Source: Vitrella brassicaformis (Eukaryota > Sar > Vitrellaceae). From it: a stretch of DNA of 64,000 nt. Location of the stretch: positions 1 to 64,000 of the forward strand of contig CDMY01000396.1 in NCBI GenBank assembly GCA_001179505.1, written 5' to 3'. The stretch's first letter is position 1, and every line of letters begins with the position of its first letter. The notes under the pieces are model-generated. The model ran no database searches. It was not told where the DNA came from and saw nothing but the letters and a program-made list of their open reading frames with translations. Positions 12,561 to 22,837 of the stretch are shown here, one piece after another. Both the position numbers and the translations under genes were made by a program.

Positions 12561-13980
12561 ATGCGTGAAGGCCGCCTCAAGAGCAAGCGCCTGGTGACGA
12601 CGGCCGAGGAGCTGTTCGCTGCTGGCTCCGACCCGGCGCCGTCAGCCGAGTCGCAGAGTGGGCCACGGCTGTTCTGGTGCCCCAAGTGTATGGAAATCCA
12701 TGATGCGAACACTCACCACCACCAGCCGCCTGGCGAGGAGGGCTGGGAGTTCCAGCCAGAGGCGGGATACGAGCGGCCGATGACCAAGATCCGCAACTCA
12801 CTCAGGACCAGGCCAAAGAAGACAATCGGTGAGGAGCACCACGAGAGAGAGAGAGGGGGGGAGGGGGGGAGGTGGAGTGCATGTGTGTGTGCATGATGGC
12901 TCTGTCTGCTCCCTCTGTCTGTCCCTCTGTGTTTGTGTATGTCTTGGTGCAGATGTCGACTGGATCGATCACAAGAGAGACCTGAGAGGGCTGGAGGACC
13001 CTGACGATATCGACTACCACATCCACGGCTACGACAAGCGCATCAGGAGAAAGAAAAAGAACGCCAAGCAGCAGCAGCGCAAGAAGCCTCCCGCGGTTGT
13101 GGAGAGCAACGGCTACGTTCCGGCCGACCTCAAGAAGGCAGATGCTGGTGCGGCAAAGGCGAGCAGCGACGAGCTGCCGATGGAAGAAGCGGCGGATGCG
13201 GAGGTGCAGCAAGAAGGTGACATCCCCCCGGCCAATACCGACACCAACACGGAATCGAAGCGGCCTCGACGGACCCCCAAGCCACCCAAGTGGATGGAGC
13301 TGGATTTCAAGGTCAAGAAGACCACAACCAAGAAGACCACAACCAAGAGGGCGGCCCCCACGCCACGCAAATTATCGTCCATCGGGGAAAAAGACTCAAG
13401 GCCGCACTCATCAAAAAGGCGAACGGTGAGAACTCTACACAAAGATCCATCCGTCTATGGGATCACATCACATCACATGCTCTCTCTCTCTCTCTCTCTC
13501 TCAGCAGCACCAACAGAAGCAGAAGCAGCAGCAGCAGCAGCAGCAAGAGCAGCAGCAGCAGCAAGGCCCCCCCATGATGTTCCCCATGCCTCTCCCGGTG
13601 CTGGTGCCAGGGCTGCCTTTGGCGACGGCGCTGCCCGTGGGCAGCTTCCCGGTCACTGGGATGCCATCATATGCCCAGCACTACTATGCCCGTCATCCTG
13701 GTGCGGCAGACGAGGGCGGCACGGCCCAGGGACTGGTGCAGCAAGCGGCTCCGGCGCGGGAGGGCACACAGGTGGGGGCGGACACACTGACAGCTGAAGG
13801 ATGATTGGGAGAGAGAAGAGTGCATGTGTGTCCCTGTGTGAGTGCTTGCAGGAAGGTCCGCAGGCGTCGTCAGCTGATGCGTCGGGGGGGACCCCGCGGC
13901 CGTCAAGCGGCGCGGCAGGAGAGGGAGGTCTGACGGACGAAGAGGTGCTGATGTTGTGTGCGCCCGCACAAGACGACTAG
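12561..13980 (+). CDS. Unknown basic protein with polyQ tract
   Basis: Four exons: 12561-12828, 12953-13425, 13505-13771, 13852-13980. The N-terminus (MREGRLKSKRLVTTAEELF) is followed by FWCPKCMEIHDANTH, a Cys-x2-Cys...His pattern that might bind a metal but is too short to classify. Exon 2 encodes DVDWIDHKRDLRGLEDPDD and a highly basic stretch with a duplicated KKTTT motif. Exon 3 is Gln-rich (from CAG repeats just after a CT-rich intron end) then Pro/Met-rich. The C-terminus is acidic (LTDEEVLMLCAPAQDD). The composition suggests a nuclear protein. I recognise no family. Confidence 0.72.
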
Positions 13981-14615
13981 CCTTTGTGTCAGGTTTTCTG
14001 CTGGCTGGCTCATGGGGTGTGGGAGTGAGCCGTTCGATCGATTTCATGCTGCATGTACAGATACAGGTAGCCAACTGGCTGATGGATTGAGTGATTGATT
14101 GAGATCGATTGATTCACCGGGTGAGTGCCCGCCATATTCGTTTCTCTCTGGTTTTCTACCTGGCTGGCGCGAGATGGCTTGTTCATTTCATTGGCTGACG
14201 TACTTGACGTAGCGGACCGGTTAGCATGATGTGGGTCTGCAGCTGACCCACATCGTGGCTTTTCGTCTCCATTACGTCAAGATCATCAACCAAAGCACAA
14301 ACGGGGGAACGGATCGAATGCACGACACTGCACGACGTGTTGCCAATGTAAAGGAACAGGTGGCATTCCGTCACGGGACCATAAGCCGACTTCCTTGCAA
14401 AGATGAACGACAGTCAGCTACGCAAAGTGTGTCTGTCACTGTGTCTCGCCCCCACTGTCAGTCAATCAAGGCAACTCACAATCACACCACACTTGACCAG
14501 GAAAGAAACAGAAGAAGCTGCTGGCCGACCGTGCACGCACCAGCAGCCCCTTTCTCCGTGTGTGTCTTCTCTCTCTCATCCCGTGTGTGTGGTGTCTCTC
14601 AAATTCAACGATCGA
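13981..14615. other. Intergenic between convergent genes
   Basis: 3' flanks of the polyQ gene (+) and the PrsW-like gene (-). ORFs on the plus strand here are antisense to the last PrsW exons or lack coding character. Nothing else recognised. Confidence 0.45.
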
Positions 14616-16909
14616 TCAGTCGCTGTTCTCGAGCATGGTGCCATACGTCTGCTGTGCGCCCTGTCTCCCGCTCTCTTCGTCACTCGACTCATCCGCCAGC
14701 TGCACAAACTGCTCGTGCCGGTCGTTCTTCTCCGGCCACTTGACGTGGCACGGCACCTGCAATCAATCAATCAATCAGTGGCATGCAAATACGCCCTCAA
14801 TCCTCCGGTGTGTCTGTGGGTCTCGGACAGACCGGAGAGAGTAGATGTGGTCGGGGGCGGAGACGAGATCAGCGTTCCGCAGCGCTCTCACATTGACGTG
14901 TTTGATGCGCTCGAGCTTGAGCATCAGGTATCGCGTGATGATGAACTGGATCACCACTATCACGATGAGGAACAGCATGTCGTACCTGACCAGCTGCCGG
15001 AGCCACATCGGCCCCTCGAGCAGCTTTTCGTCTTGGCTGCTGGTTATGTATACGGTGTGCTCTTCGCGGTGGTCCCAGAAGGTGATCTTGGGGACACCGG
15101 ACAATAGCTCTTCCTGAAGCTCCTGGAGAGACCGAAGGATTGGTGACTCTGTCGGTCCTGTGCTTAAGTGACACTGTCGGTCCTGCGGGCTGCTGCTTTC
15201 TGAGGAGGGTGCGGAGGGCTTGCTTGACATGGTGGTTGTGGATGAGCGGGATGAACGTGGCCACAAAGTCGAACAACCTGAATGAAAGAAGCCAAAGCCA
15301 ATAGCGGGAAAAATCCGATCCACGTGTCCTTCCTCTGCGTAAGTAGGACAGACCAGTGGGAGAGGGCAGGGAAGAGCACCGCGGCCCAGACGCCAAACCA
15401 ACCCTGCCAGACAGACAGCGTTGGGAGACATCCGTCTGCTGCGTGTGTAGCCTTTTCTTTGTACGTACGAGGAAGTTGAAGAACTTGTAGTGTGCCAGAA
15501 TGCTTCCCTGGAGAGATCCGTCAAGACAATGCCTGCATTTGATTCGATCGAGATTGCCATTACGTGTGTGGATTGCAATCGATGTTTCTGTTGGCCGTGC
15601 CCTTGCCCTACTGACCTACCCTGGCACACTGACTATCAGTCGCTGCCATGCGGTCCAAATTCCGTTGCTGACCCATCTAGGGCCAAGCCTCAACCCCGGC
15701 GTCGTAGGAGATGCAACCGTGCCAATAACATAGTTCCAATTTTCAAGGACGGCGAACCTGGCAGAGACAGCGGGCCCGAATCAATCTCTTGTCAACAACA
15801 TTCTCGTTGATGCCTCCCTCTCCTACGTGTTGGCCGATGTGATGCCGTACACTATCAGGGCTCGGGGGTCACATACATGGTCCTTCCACAACACGCGTCT
15901 GAAATGCGCACAGACAGACAGACAGACAGAGACATGGGCAGACATGGGCAGACAGAGACAGACAAGACGCATTCACCGACCTGACTGCAAGAAACTTGAT
16001 GCTCTCCTCAACGATGCCTATGATGAGGGGGCTGAGGATACACCAGAGGACGTTGCCCACGAGCAGCTCCTCGATCTCATTCGGCGGGGTCATGGGGAAA
16101 AAGATCCGGACGAGGAGTTTCGCTGCCAACATAACGAGGACCTGCAACGACAGCCACAATTCAACGACAGCCCGCGGCTATAAATCGACGAAGGCTTCAC
16201 ATTCGGGACAATCAGCAGGAACATCCACAGGCTGAGTGAGCAGTTGATCAGCCACAGACAGGAGACACGCAAAGAGACATCCAGAGGATTCATTAGACGT
16301 GTGCTGGCGTGCATGGCTGTATCCCGCTCACGTCGATTCGCACACGACGAAGAACATCTGAAGGAGAGAGACACGCACCAACAACGATCGATGATGCCGT
16401 CCGTCCGTCTCCATACCTGTTCCGGCAAGAACTGGTTGGTGAAGCGCTGAGTGAGTGAGTGAGTGAGTCAATCAAGGAAGGAGTGACCAAAGACCGGATG
16501 CAACGAGACCTCTTGATCGATCATACACACCTGGATGAGGTACAACTGAATGATGATCGATGGCCCAGTGGCCAATAACATAATGCCTGTGTTCACCAGT
16601 TGCCCCAGAACAACTGCATCGACACAAAACACGTACGGGAAATCGGTGGTGACTCAGTGTGCGTGTCTCTTTCAGTCCCACATCCAAGCGCAAAGAGCGA
16701 CGCGACGACAACCAGCAGAAGGTACGCAAAGACAGCCCATGTGCCGCGCTGAAAGAAACCTGCAGTCAGCCATCACTGCACTCAAGAAGGCATGGCATGC
16801 ATTGCGTCCGCAAACCTGCACTGAAGAGGGCGACGGACTGCCTTCTTTTCTCAATGAAGTCTTCTTTCCTCACATGCGCCGCCCTCGGCGGCCCCGTGGA
16901 AGGCTGCAT
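14616..16909 (-). CDS. PrsW-family intramembrane protease
   Basis: Multi-pass membrane protein with the three conserved PrsW blocks recovered only after splicing: IIGIVEESIKFLAVR (EExxK), TFAVLENWNYVIG (FAxxEN) and RLIVSVPGHCLDGSLQGSIL (R....PxH...G...G). In bacterial PrsW the Glu and His residues of these blocks are needed for anti-sigma factor cleavage; here the substrate is unknown. Exons in order: 16874-16909, 16682-16748, 16531-16613, 16417-16446, 16332-16357, 16201-16231, 15981-16141, 15827-15898, 15620-15757, 15469-15532, 15354-15403, 15175-15277, 14829-15122, 14616-14756. Several exons are under 50 nt. At least six hydrophobic segments are visible, including YDMLFLIVIVVIQFIITRY near the C-terminus, followed by an acidic tail (LADESSDEESG). 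The first exon and the last donor (14833 or 14829) are the least certain parts. Confidence 0.85.
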
Positions 16910-16949
16910 TGCGAAAGACGCCTGGCAAAGACGCGAGCTACTGCCAAAA

Positions 16950-17115
16950 GCTCGCTCTTCGAAGGGTGAGCGTTCCTTGGGTTCGTCTGTGCATGTGGAG
17001 CGTGCGTGGGTGATTCCTGTTGCGTGTCGTTCGTTTGATTGTGCGTGAAAGACATGGGACTTGGCCGTCAGGCCGCTTAGGACGTTCGGAATCGCTCGCT
17101 CGAAGGGTGAGCGAT
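16950..17115. promoter_or_regulatory. Repeated motif in divergent PrsW/bromodomain promoter
   Basis: The interval between the two start codons contains the motif CTTCGAAGGGTGAGCG at about 16957-16972 and a second copy at 17091-17115. In the second copy the arms ATCGCTC and GAGCGAT are exact inverted repeats, and the right arm overlaps the ATG at 17114. Regulatory function is inferred only from position and symmetry. Confidence 0.4.
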
Positions 17116-20100
17116 GCATCCTCCTCGTGAGCCGTCGGTGCGGTATCCCGGTCCTCAACACGGTCACCCGCATCCCCGACGCGGCAACTGGCGTCAACCA
17201 CGCCATCCCTTAGGCTACCCCCGCAACCCCAACCCGTCGCAATATGGCTTCGCGCCGCAGCCGCAGCGTGCCGCCAGCGGTGTTCGCCCAGGACCTCCGC
17301 TGCTGCATCAGCACCAGCAGCAGCAGCATCAGCAGCCGCATGTGCCCGGGCGCCAGCAGGTGGACCCGCTGGAGCACGAGAACAGGGTGAGCATCATGAG
17401 AATGGCACTCGACTCACTCAAGCAGGAGAAGACGTTCAAGGCGTTCTGTAAGGTGAGATCAGGAAGGGAGGATGGGACAGAGAGAGGGAGGGGGGTCGGA
17501 AACACACGTTGATCGATGTGGATGTATGCCTGCAGCCGGTGTTTGCCATGCGGGAGAAGTTCACAAGGACGATGGACCTGCAGACGCTAGAGGTGAGGGG
17601 CGACAGGACAGGGATCGACAATGTCCGGATGGACAAGACACGGTCGGTCATGTGTGCCCCCGTGTGTGTGTGTGTGTGTGTGTGGTTCAGGAGAACGTCA
17701 ACAACGGTTTCTACCCCACTCTGGAGTCCTTCGCGAGTGACCTCAGACTCATATGGGTCAACTGCGAGAACTACGCCAAGGAGGACTCGGTCAGGATGAC
17801 ACCTCATGCACACATCCACATTATCTGCATCAGCGCATCCATCCATCTGTTTCCTTTCCGCATGTGTCTCTCTTCAGAAGATCTACGGCCTGGCGCGCGA
17901 CCTGTGCATGAGGGCAGCGGAAATCCTGCGGCCTTACCTGCCGCACTTCCCATTCCAGAACACCAGCCTGCCCGGCGATGCAAACCCGCCGCCGCCGCCT
18001 CCCCCTCCAGGTGCGGAAGCAACCACTTGCACACACACGAGAGAGAAACACACATCTGGCTGTCTGCCGTCTATGTGTTGTCAGGTGAGCCTCCCGGAGG
18101 CCCTCCCTCGATGCCCAACCCCTACCACCAGCCGCAGCCCTCGCGGCCCTTCCCACAACGGAGCCAGCAGATGGCCCAGCAGATGGGACGCCCCTTTCCC
18201 CCACCCCCACCCATGCGCCCGTCGCAGTATGGTGAGTTCGGCGGTGACTTCGGAGGCGGCGGCTACTATCCTCCGCCCCAACAGGGCGGCAGAGGCGGCC
18301 CCACCCTTGGGCCCAAGGAGCCGATGCGGCCACGACGGCCACCGGTGCCACCGCAGGACATGATGCGCCCTCCCCCCATGCACACGCCCGATGGCCCCGA
18401 GCCCATGCACACCATGAGCCCTCGCGGCGGCATCTCGTTCTACCCCCCTCGCCCGCCCCCACCGCCCCCACCCGACTTCGATGATGCCAGTCACGACGGG
18501 GACCACCCAGGGCTGTCGTTCGACATGTCGCCTCCGCCACCCACGGAGGGCCCACATGTCCGGTCACCGATGCGATCGCCACCCATGAGGCGAGGCAAGC
18601 GGCCGCCCGACTCGTCGCCAGTGGACAGGAGGGGCAAGGGCAGTCAAGGGCCAGGAGTGCCAGCCGGCAACAAGAGAGCCAAGAGGCAGACGAGAGCGCC
18701 CTCAGCGCCCGTGCACTCGGGGCAGATGCCCCCGCTGGGCGCCATGGCGGCCGAGCCGGGCGCCCGGAAGCTGGAGGTCATCGATTCGTCAAACGGCGAC
18801 AAGACCCCGCGGGTCGCCAAGCCGCCGGCAGCCGTCAAAGAGAAGAAGGAGCACTTCTTCGACGCTCCCAGGGTGACAGCGTTCGCGATGAAGTCGAGCC
18901 CGCAGCCCTCCCGACGGCAGCCGCTCATTCGACGGTTAGAGGAGGAGAAGGCCCGCATCGCATCGCTCGGCAGCCAGCTGGACGCTGCCGTGGACGGCAT
19001 GGCGCTGAGCGACCGTGCCGCAGAGGCCATCCAGGAAGGCGTGTGGCGGTGGACAGAGTTCTGTCGACAGGAGATGTGGCGCGTGCTGGTGGGGGAGCCA
19101 ACACAGACACAGGAGGGTGACGGCCCCAACAAGGAGCACCTGTACTGCTCGGTGCACATGGTGGGGGCCATGGGCACGGGGGTCATAGCGGGGGAGGACG
19201 CCACGCTCGAGCTGCTGACGATCGTGCTGAGCCCCCCTGGCGAGAAGGCGCAGCCCAAGTCTGTCGTCTTGCCCTTCATCCACCAGTGGCTGGATCGGGC
19301 CCTGGCTGACGACCTGCTCCAGGGATGGACCAAGACAGCGGCAGACCCGTCCACGACCAGCAGCAGCAGTGACAAGACGGTCGCCCTCACCTTCGTCTCG
19401 TCCGCCGACCCGCCAGTCACGGTGAGGTGTGTGATGGGTTTCAGCCCCTACGAGTGGTCCAACTCGGCCGTCGCCTACACGCGCCTGCTCCGCTCGTACG
19501 CCTTCGCGAGCGACAGCGTCACCAAGGCGGCCCTGCTGATGCACCGATGGGCCAGGATGGTGGGCCTTCCCTGTCGGTATGTGCCCTTCCTCGAGGCGCC
19601 ATCGCACCACATCTTGCCACTCGAGCGGCCGGGCGGGAGTGGAGGGGAGGACAAGGCAGTGCCATCGAGCTCACAGCCATCGGACGCCTTGCCACCGTCG
19701 GATGCGCCGATGGGGGAAGACGAGCTGTTCGACCAGCCGGTCTTCTTCATGCCGGTCCCTGCTGCTTCCGAGGTCAAGAGTGGCGTCAAGACAGAGGAGC
19801 AGGAGGCCGGTGCTGTCATAGAGGAGAAGCCGCAGGAGCAGGCTGTTGCCAGCACCCCCCCTCTTCCTCCCTCTCCCCCATCTGTCCCGTCCGTCCCCCT
19901 GGCGCACGACTTCTGGACCTGGGTTGTGGTGTTTGTGGCGCAGCTGCCGCAGTACAAGAGCAGCCGGCACCATGCGGCCCTGCCCAACCTGCAGCGGTGC
20001 ATCTCGCAGCAGGCCCCGGACCGCCTGCTCACCATGGACCTCGAGGGGCTGCCCACCATCTTCCTCCTCGAGAAGGGCCGCATGGGGTGGCGATCGAGCC

Positions 20101-20866
20101 CCGCCGTCGCATTCCCTCTGTTCGACCCGCCCGCCATGTCGGCCATGCGTGAGGCATACGAGAACAACTTGGGTGGCCTCGAGCAAGAGCAAGAGGGGGA
20201 TGAGCAGCAGCAAGATCTAGATGGGCCCGCGGGGGCAAAGGAGGGAGAGAGGGAGGGTGAGGGGGGTGGAGTTGGTGTGAAGGCGATGGATGAGGTGGCG
20301 CGTCTATCGCATGAGAGGGAGGAGCGGCTGGACAAGAAGGTCTTTGGGGGCAGCCGCAACATCTACTGGGAGTACTCGGCCGTCGAGCTGCTCGACGACG
20401 TGTGGGATTTCATCGCAGACATGGAGTGGGCCGACACCGGGCTCTCTATCAGAGAAGGTACGGTCTGCTACACACCCACACACACACAGTTCGCCTCCCT
20501 GTGCCATACATGTGTATAATGGTCCGACATCGATCAGGTGAGCAGATCCGCAAGAAGCGGCCGTCCTTCAGCAGCGACCATGCCCCACTCATCGAGGACC
20601 CCATCACACGCCTCAACCTCTGCGCACCCACCCGCCCGTCGCAGTTCTCAACCATACCAACCACCATCAGCACACAGCAGCCAGACAAGGATGGCAATGA
20701 CGACCCCGCCATAAAGGAAGCGTGGGCAGCCTTCTACGCCATTCTCAAGAACAAGGCGATTGAGACGCGAGACGGTCTGAGGCAGAAAATCGGGGGAGAT
20801 GGCCTCGGGAGTGCCAATGGTGCTGATGGCAAGACGGGCGCTTTTGACCTGCTGTTGGGACAGTGA
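17114..20866 (+). CDS. Bromodomain protein with nucleotidyltransferase-like C-terminal half
   Basis: Exons: 17114-17452, 17536-17592, 17691-17789, 17878-18010, 18085-20457, 20538-20866. A His/Pro/Gln-rich N-terminus leads into a divergent bromodomain built from four exons: MDLQTLEENVNNGFYPTLES, then FASDLRLIWVNCENYAKEDS and KIYGLARDLC. This matches the helix B-C and acetyl-lysine pocket region; the usual pocket Asn is probably in NCENY. A proline-rich linker follows. The last 500 residues include VHMVGAMGTGVIAGEDATLE, LLTIVLSP, VALTFVSSADPPVTVRCVMG and VTKAALLMHRWARMVGL. This order resembles the nucleotidyltransferase fold of poly(A) polymerase or DZF proteins, but without an obvious catalytic D-x-D. 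That assignment is an inference and needs a profile search. The role is probably in chromatin or transcription. Confidence 0.8.
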
Positions 20867-21202
20867 GTGGCCGCTGCTTAAGCTCGGTCAGCTTCAGTCA
20901 GATCAGTGGTGAGTCAGTCTCCTGGTAACAGTGTGTCGTGACCTACCTGGATTAGATGGATGAATGAGCGGTGTTTTGTTCATGCATTGACGGGGAGTCT
21001 CTGACGTCGCTTTGCCTTGTGTTTAATCATGAGATGTGCATCAGCACCAAGCGCCACCGTGCGTGCTGCGATCCTGGACAAATTGATCACTCTTGCCCCC
21101 CAGTCGACCGCATGGAAGCCCAAGACAGGATATTCAACTTGGCCGCGCGCATGCGAATCAGGAAGAGACGCCCCCGCGACCCCCACCCCCTCCCCCTCCC
21201 AA
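20867..21202. other. Intergenic
   Basis: 3' flank of the bromodomain gene and 5' flank of the next gene. A proline-coding frame at about 21095-21239 could belong to the first exon of the next gene, but it has no ATG. Confidence 0.35.
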
Positions 21203-22317
21203 ATGCAGCCGGTTGTTCTCGTCGCTTTCGTCATTTGCGGTACGTACCGAGTGCACATGCCCCGCACAGCTTATAAGCTGCACAGTGTCCATGATGATTG
21301 TTCAGATGAACTTCATTCGGTTGTGTTATGGCGTTCGTTCCACACATGCAGGCATTTTCGTTCGCTGCGGCCCAGCCCGAGACGCCCTTCGGGGATCAGC
21401 CATGCGCCGTGAGGCCCGGAGCGATCAGCGTCGCATACCTGGAGAGTAAGCGCATCGATTAATTCTCACTGCCTCACGGTCTTGCCTGAATGAAATCCTG
21501 CAATGCAGCGATGGGCACGGAACGCACAGGCATCACCCCGGTTGTCCCTCGCGATGCTAGCCAGAGCACTGCAGAGGTGTGCACTACAGCAAAGGAGGCC
21601 AAGAAGCTTGTGGAGCTGGCACTCAAGCTGTGTGGCAGTACGCACAACTGAGTTTGTCTCCTTCCGCGCTTTGCTTTCTGTCATTTCTGCCTGCAGAACT
21701 TGCAGAGAGCGTCTGCCGCAGCATGACACAAGAGCAGGTGGCAGAGGCCGTCGGTGAGTCTCTCATGTTGGCCACGCCCCAGAAGGTGGAGGCCCAGAAC
21801 ATCCGCCGCGACGGCTGCAAGGTCGTCTTGGACCTGGTACCAGCAGGTTGTCTCATTGCTCTTTCGTCAACGAGCCTCGAATTTGTCTCTCTGTTGCTCC
21901 GGTGGGTGCGCTGTGTGTGCAGAGGGCAAGCGAAGCCCCGACAGCTTCCTTCAAGTTCGTAATGGCACCACCGACGGCCCGTACGGCGCCCTCCTCGCCG
22001 GCACGATGGTTCGACTCATCCCAAATGTCGTTGGGGCCATGGTAGCGTAACAAGCGTTCAAAGAGCCTTTTCCAGGGCCTTGCGCCACTGTCACTGATGA
22101 CCTGTGATAGGCATTGACCGTCGGCGGCACGCACATCGTCAAGACAGTGGCCGAAAGATACCAAGACTACCAGAAGACCGGTCTGACTGAGGCAGTCAAC
22201 AAGCAAGCTGCACTGAGGGTGGCACCCAAGCTGGCCATCGAACAACCGAGTGGGGGCGTTTGCATCCACGACACGCCGCACGAGATGTTCGTCAAGACGA
22301 AGCTCTCGTCGTCGTAG
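21203..22317 (+). CDS. Unknown protein, possibly secreted
   Basis: Exons with matching phases from the second onward: 21352-21445, 21509-21637, 21697-21846, 21923-22041, 22111-22317. The proposed first exon (21203-21239) encodes MQPVVLVAFVIC, a signal-peptide-like start, but its donor phase does not match the next exon. The alternative frame through the same donor does match but has no ATG. The body reads EVCTTAKEAKKLVELALKL, SVCRSMTQEQVAEAVGESLM and PYGALLAGTMVRLIPNVVGA, ending KLSSS. No family recognised. Cys residues are few, so a disulphide-rich secreted protein is unlikely. The gene body is solid; its 5' end is not. Confidence 0.62.
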
Positions 22318-22837
22318 TCCGGCCGTTGAAACATCCACCCACGCATTCGACCAGGAAAGAGGATTCTCTCTGTGTCTCTCGATTTTTACTCAATTGTCCG
22401 TCCGTCGATTGGGAAAGGGAAGGAGGGAGCGGAGCAGCGGTGCATCAATCACGTGATCCCATCCCATGGCAGAAAGGAATGCAGGGTACATAGATAGATG
22501 AGATGCGTCAGTCAGTCCGAGACACTGACTGACTGTCGTCTCTTCGACTACCGTTTGATCAACGCATGCGCGTGCACAACCAAACAAGTATGAGCCCCTT
22601 CAATGAATGTCCCGTATATTCTGCATGGTCAAAGCCCGGCGGGCGGTGCTTTGCGCGGGAAAGATCGAAGGGCAAGTCGAGCGGCGATTAATTCTTTAAC
22701 TCGCGCTGTTCAGCAATTAATGCAGTGCCATGAATAGCGCCGCAAGCATTAATTGAATTTACGGCCCTATCATGAACTTGAATTTACGGCCCGGCTTGAC
22801 CCCCGGGTTGTGTGTGTGCGTAGTGTTGTGTGAAACG
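22318..22837. other. Intergenic
   Basis: AT-richer than its surroundings around 22690-22790, with several TTAATT motifs just upstream of the coiled-coil gene, so promoter elements may lie here. No coding frame. Confidence 0.4.

Noticed and set aside
16178-16200. A 23-nt GT-AG intron in the PrsW gene
   Set aside because: It keeps phase, but the next AG (intron 16142-16200, 59 nt) also keeps phase and has a length normal for this window, without losing any PrsW motif.
16614-16636. A second 23-nt intron in the PrsW gene
   Set aside because: A donor further upstream (intron 16614-16681, 68 nt) gives the same phase and a smoother membrane helix, so a very short intron is not needed.
19475-20362. 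Long antisense ORF (295 codons) over the bromodomain gene
   Set aside because: It mirrors a GC-rich coding exon; its composition (Ser, Arg, Cys) is that of a shadow frame, and the sense frame has the domains.
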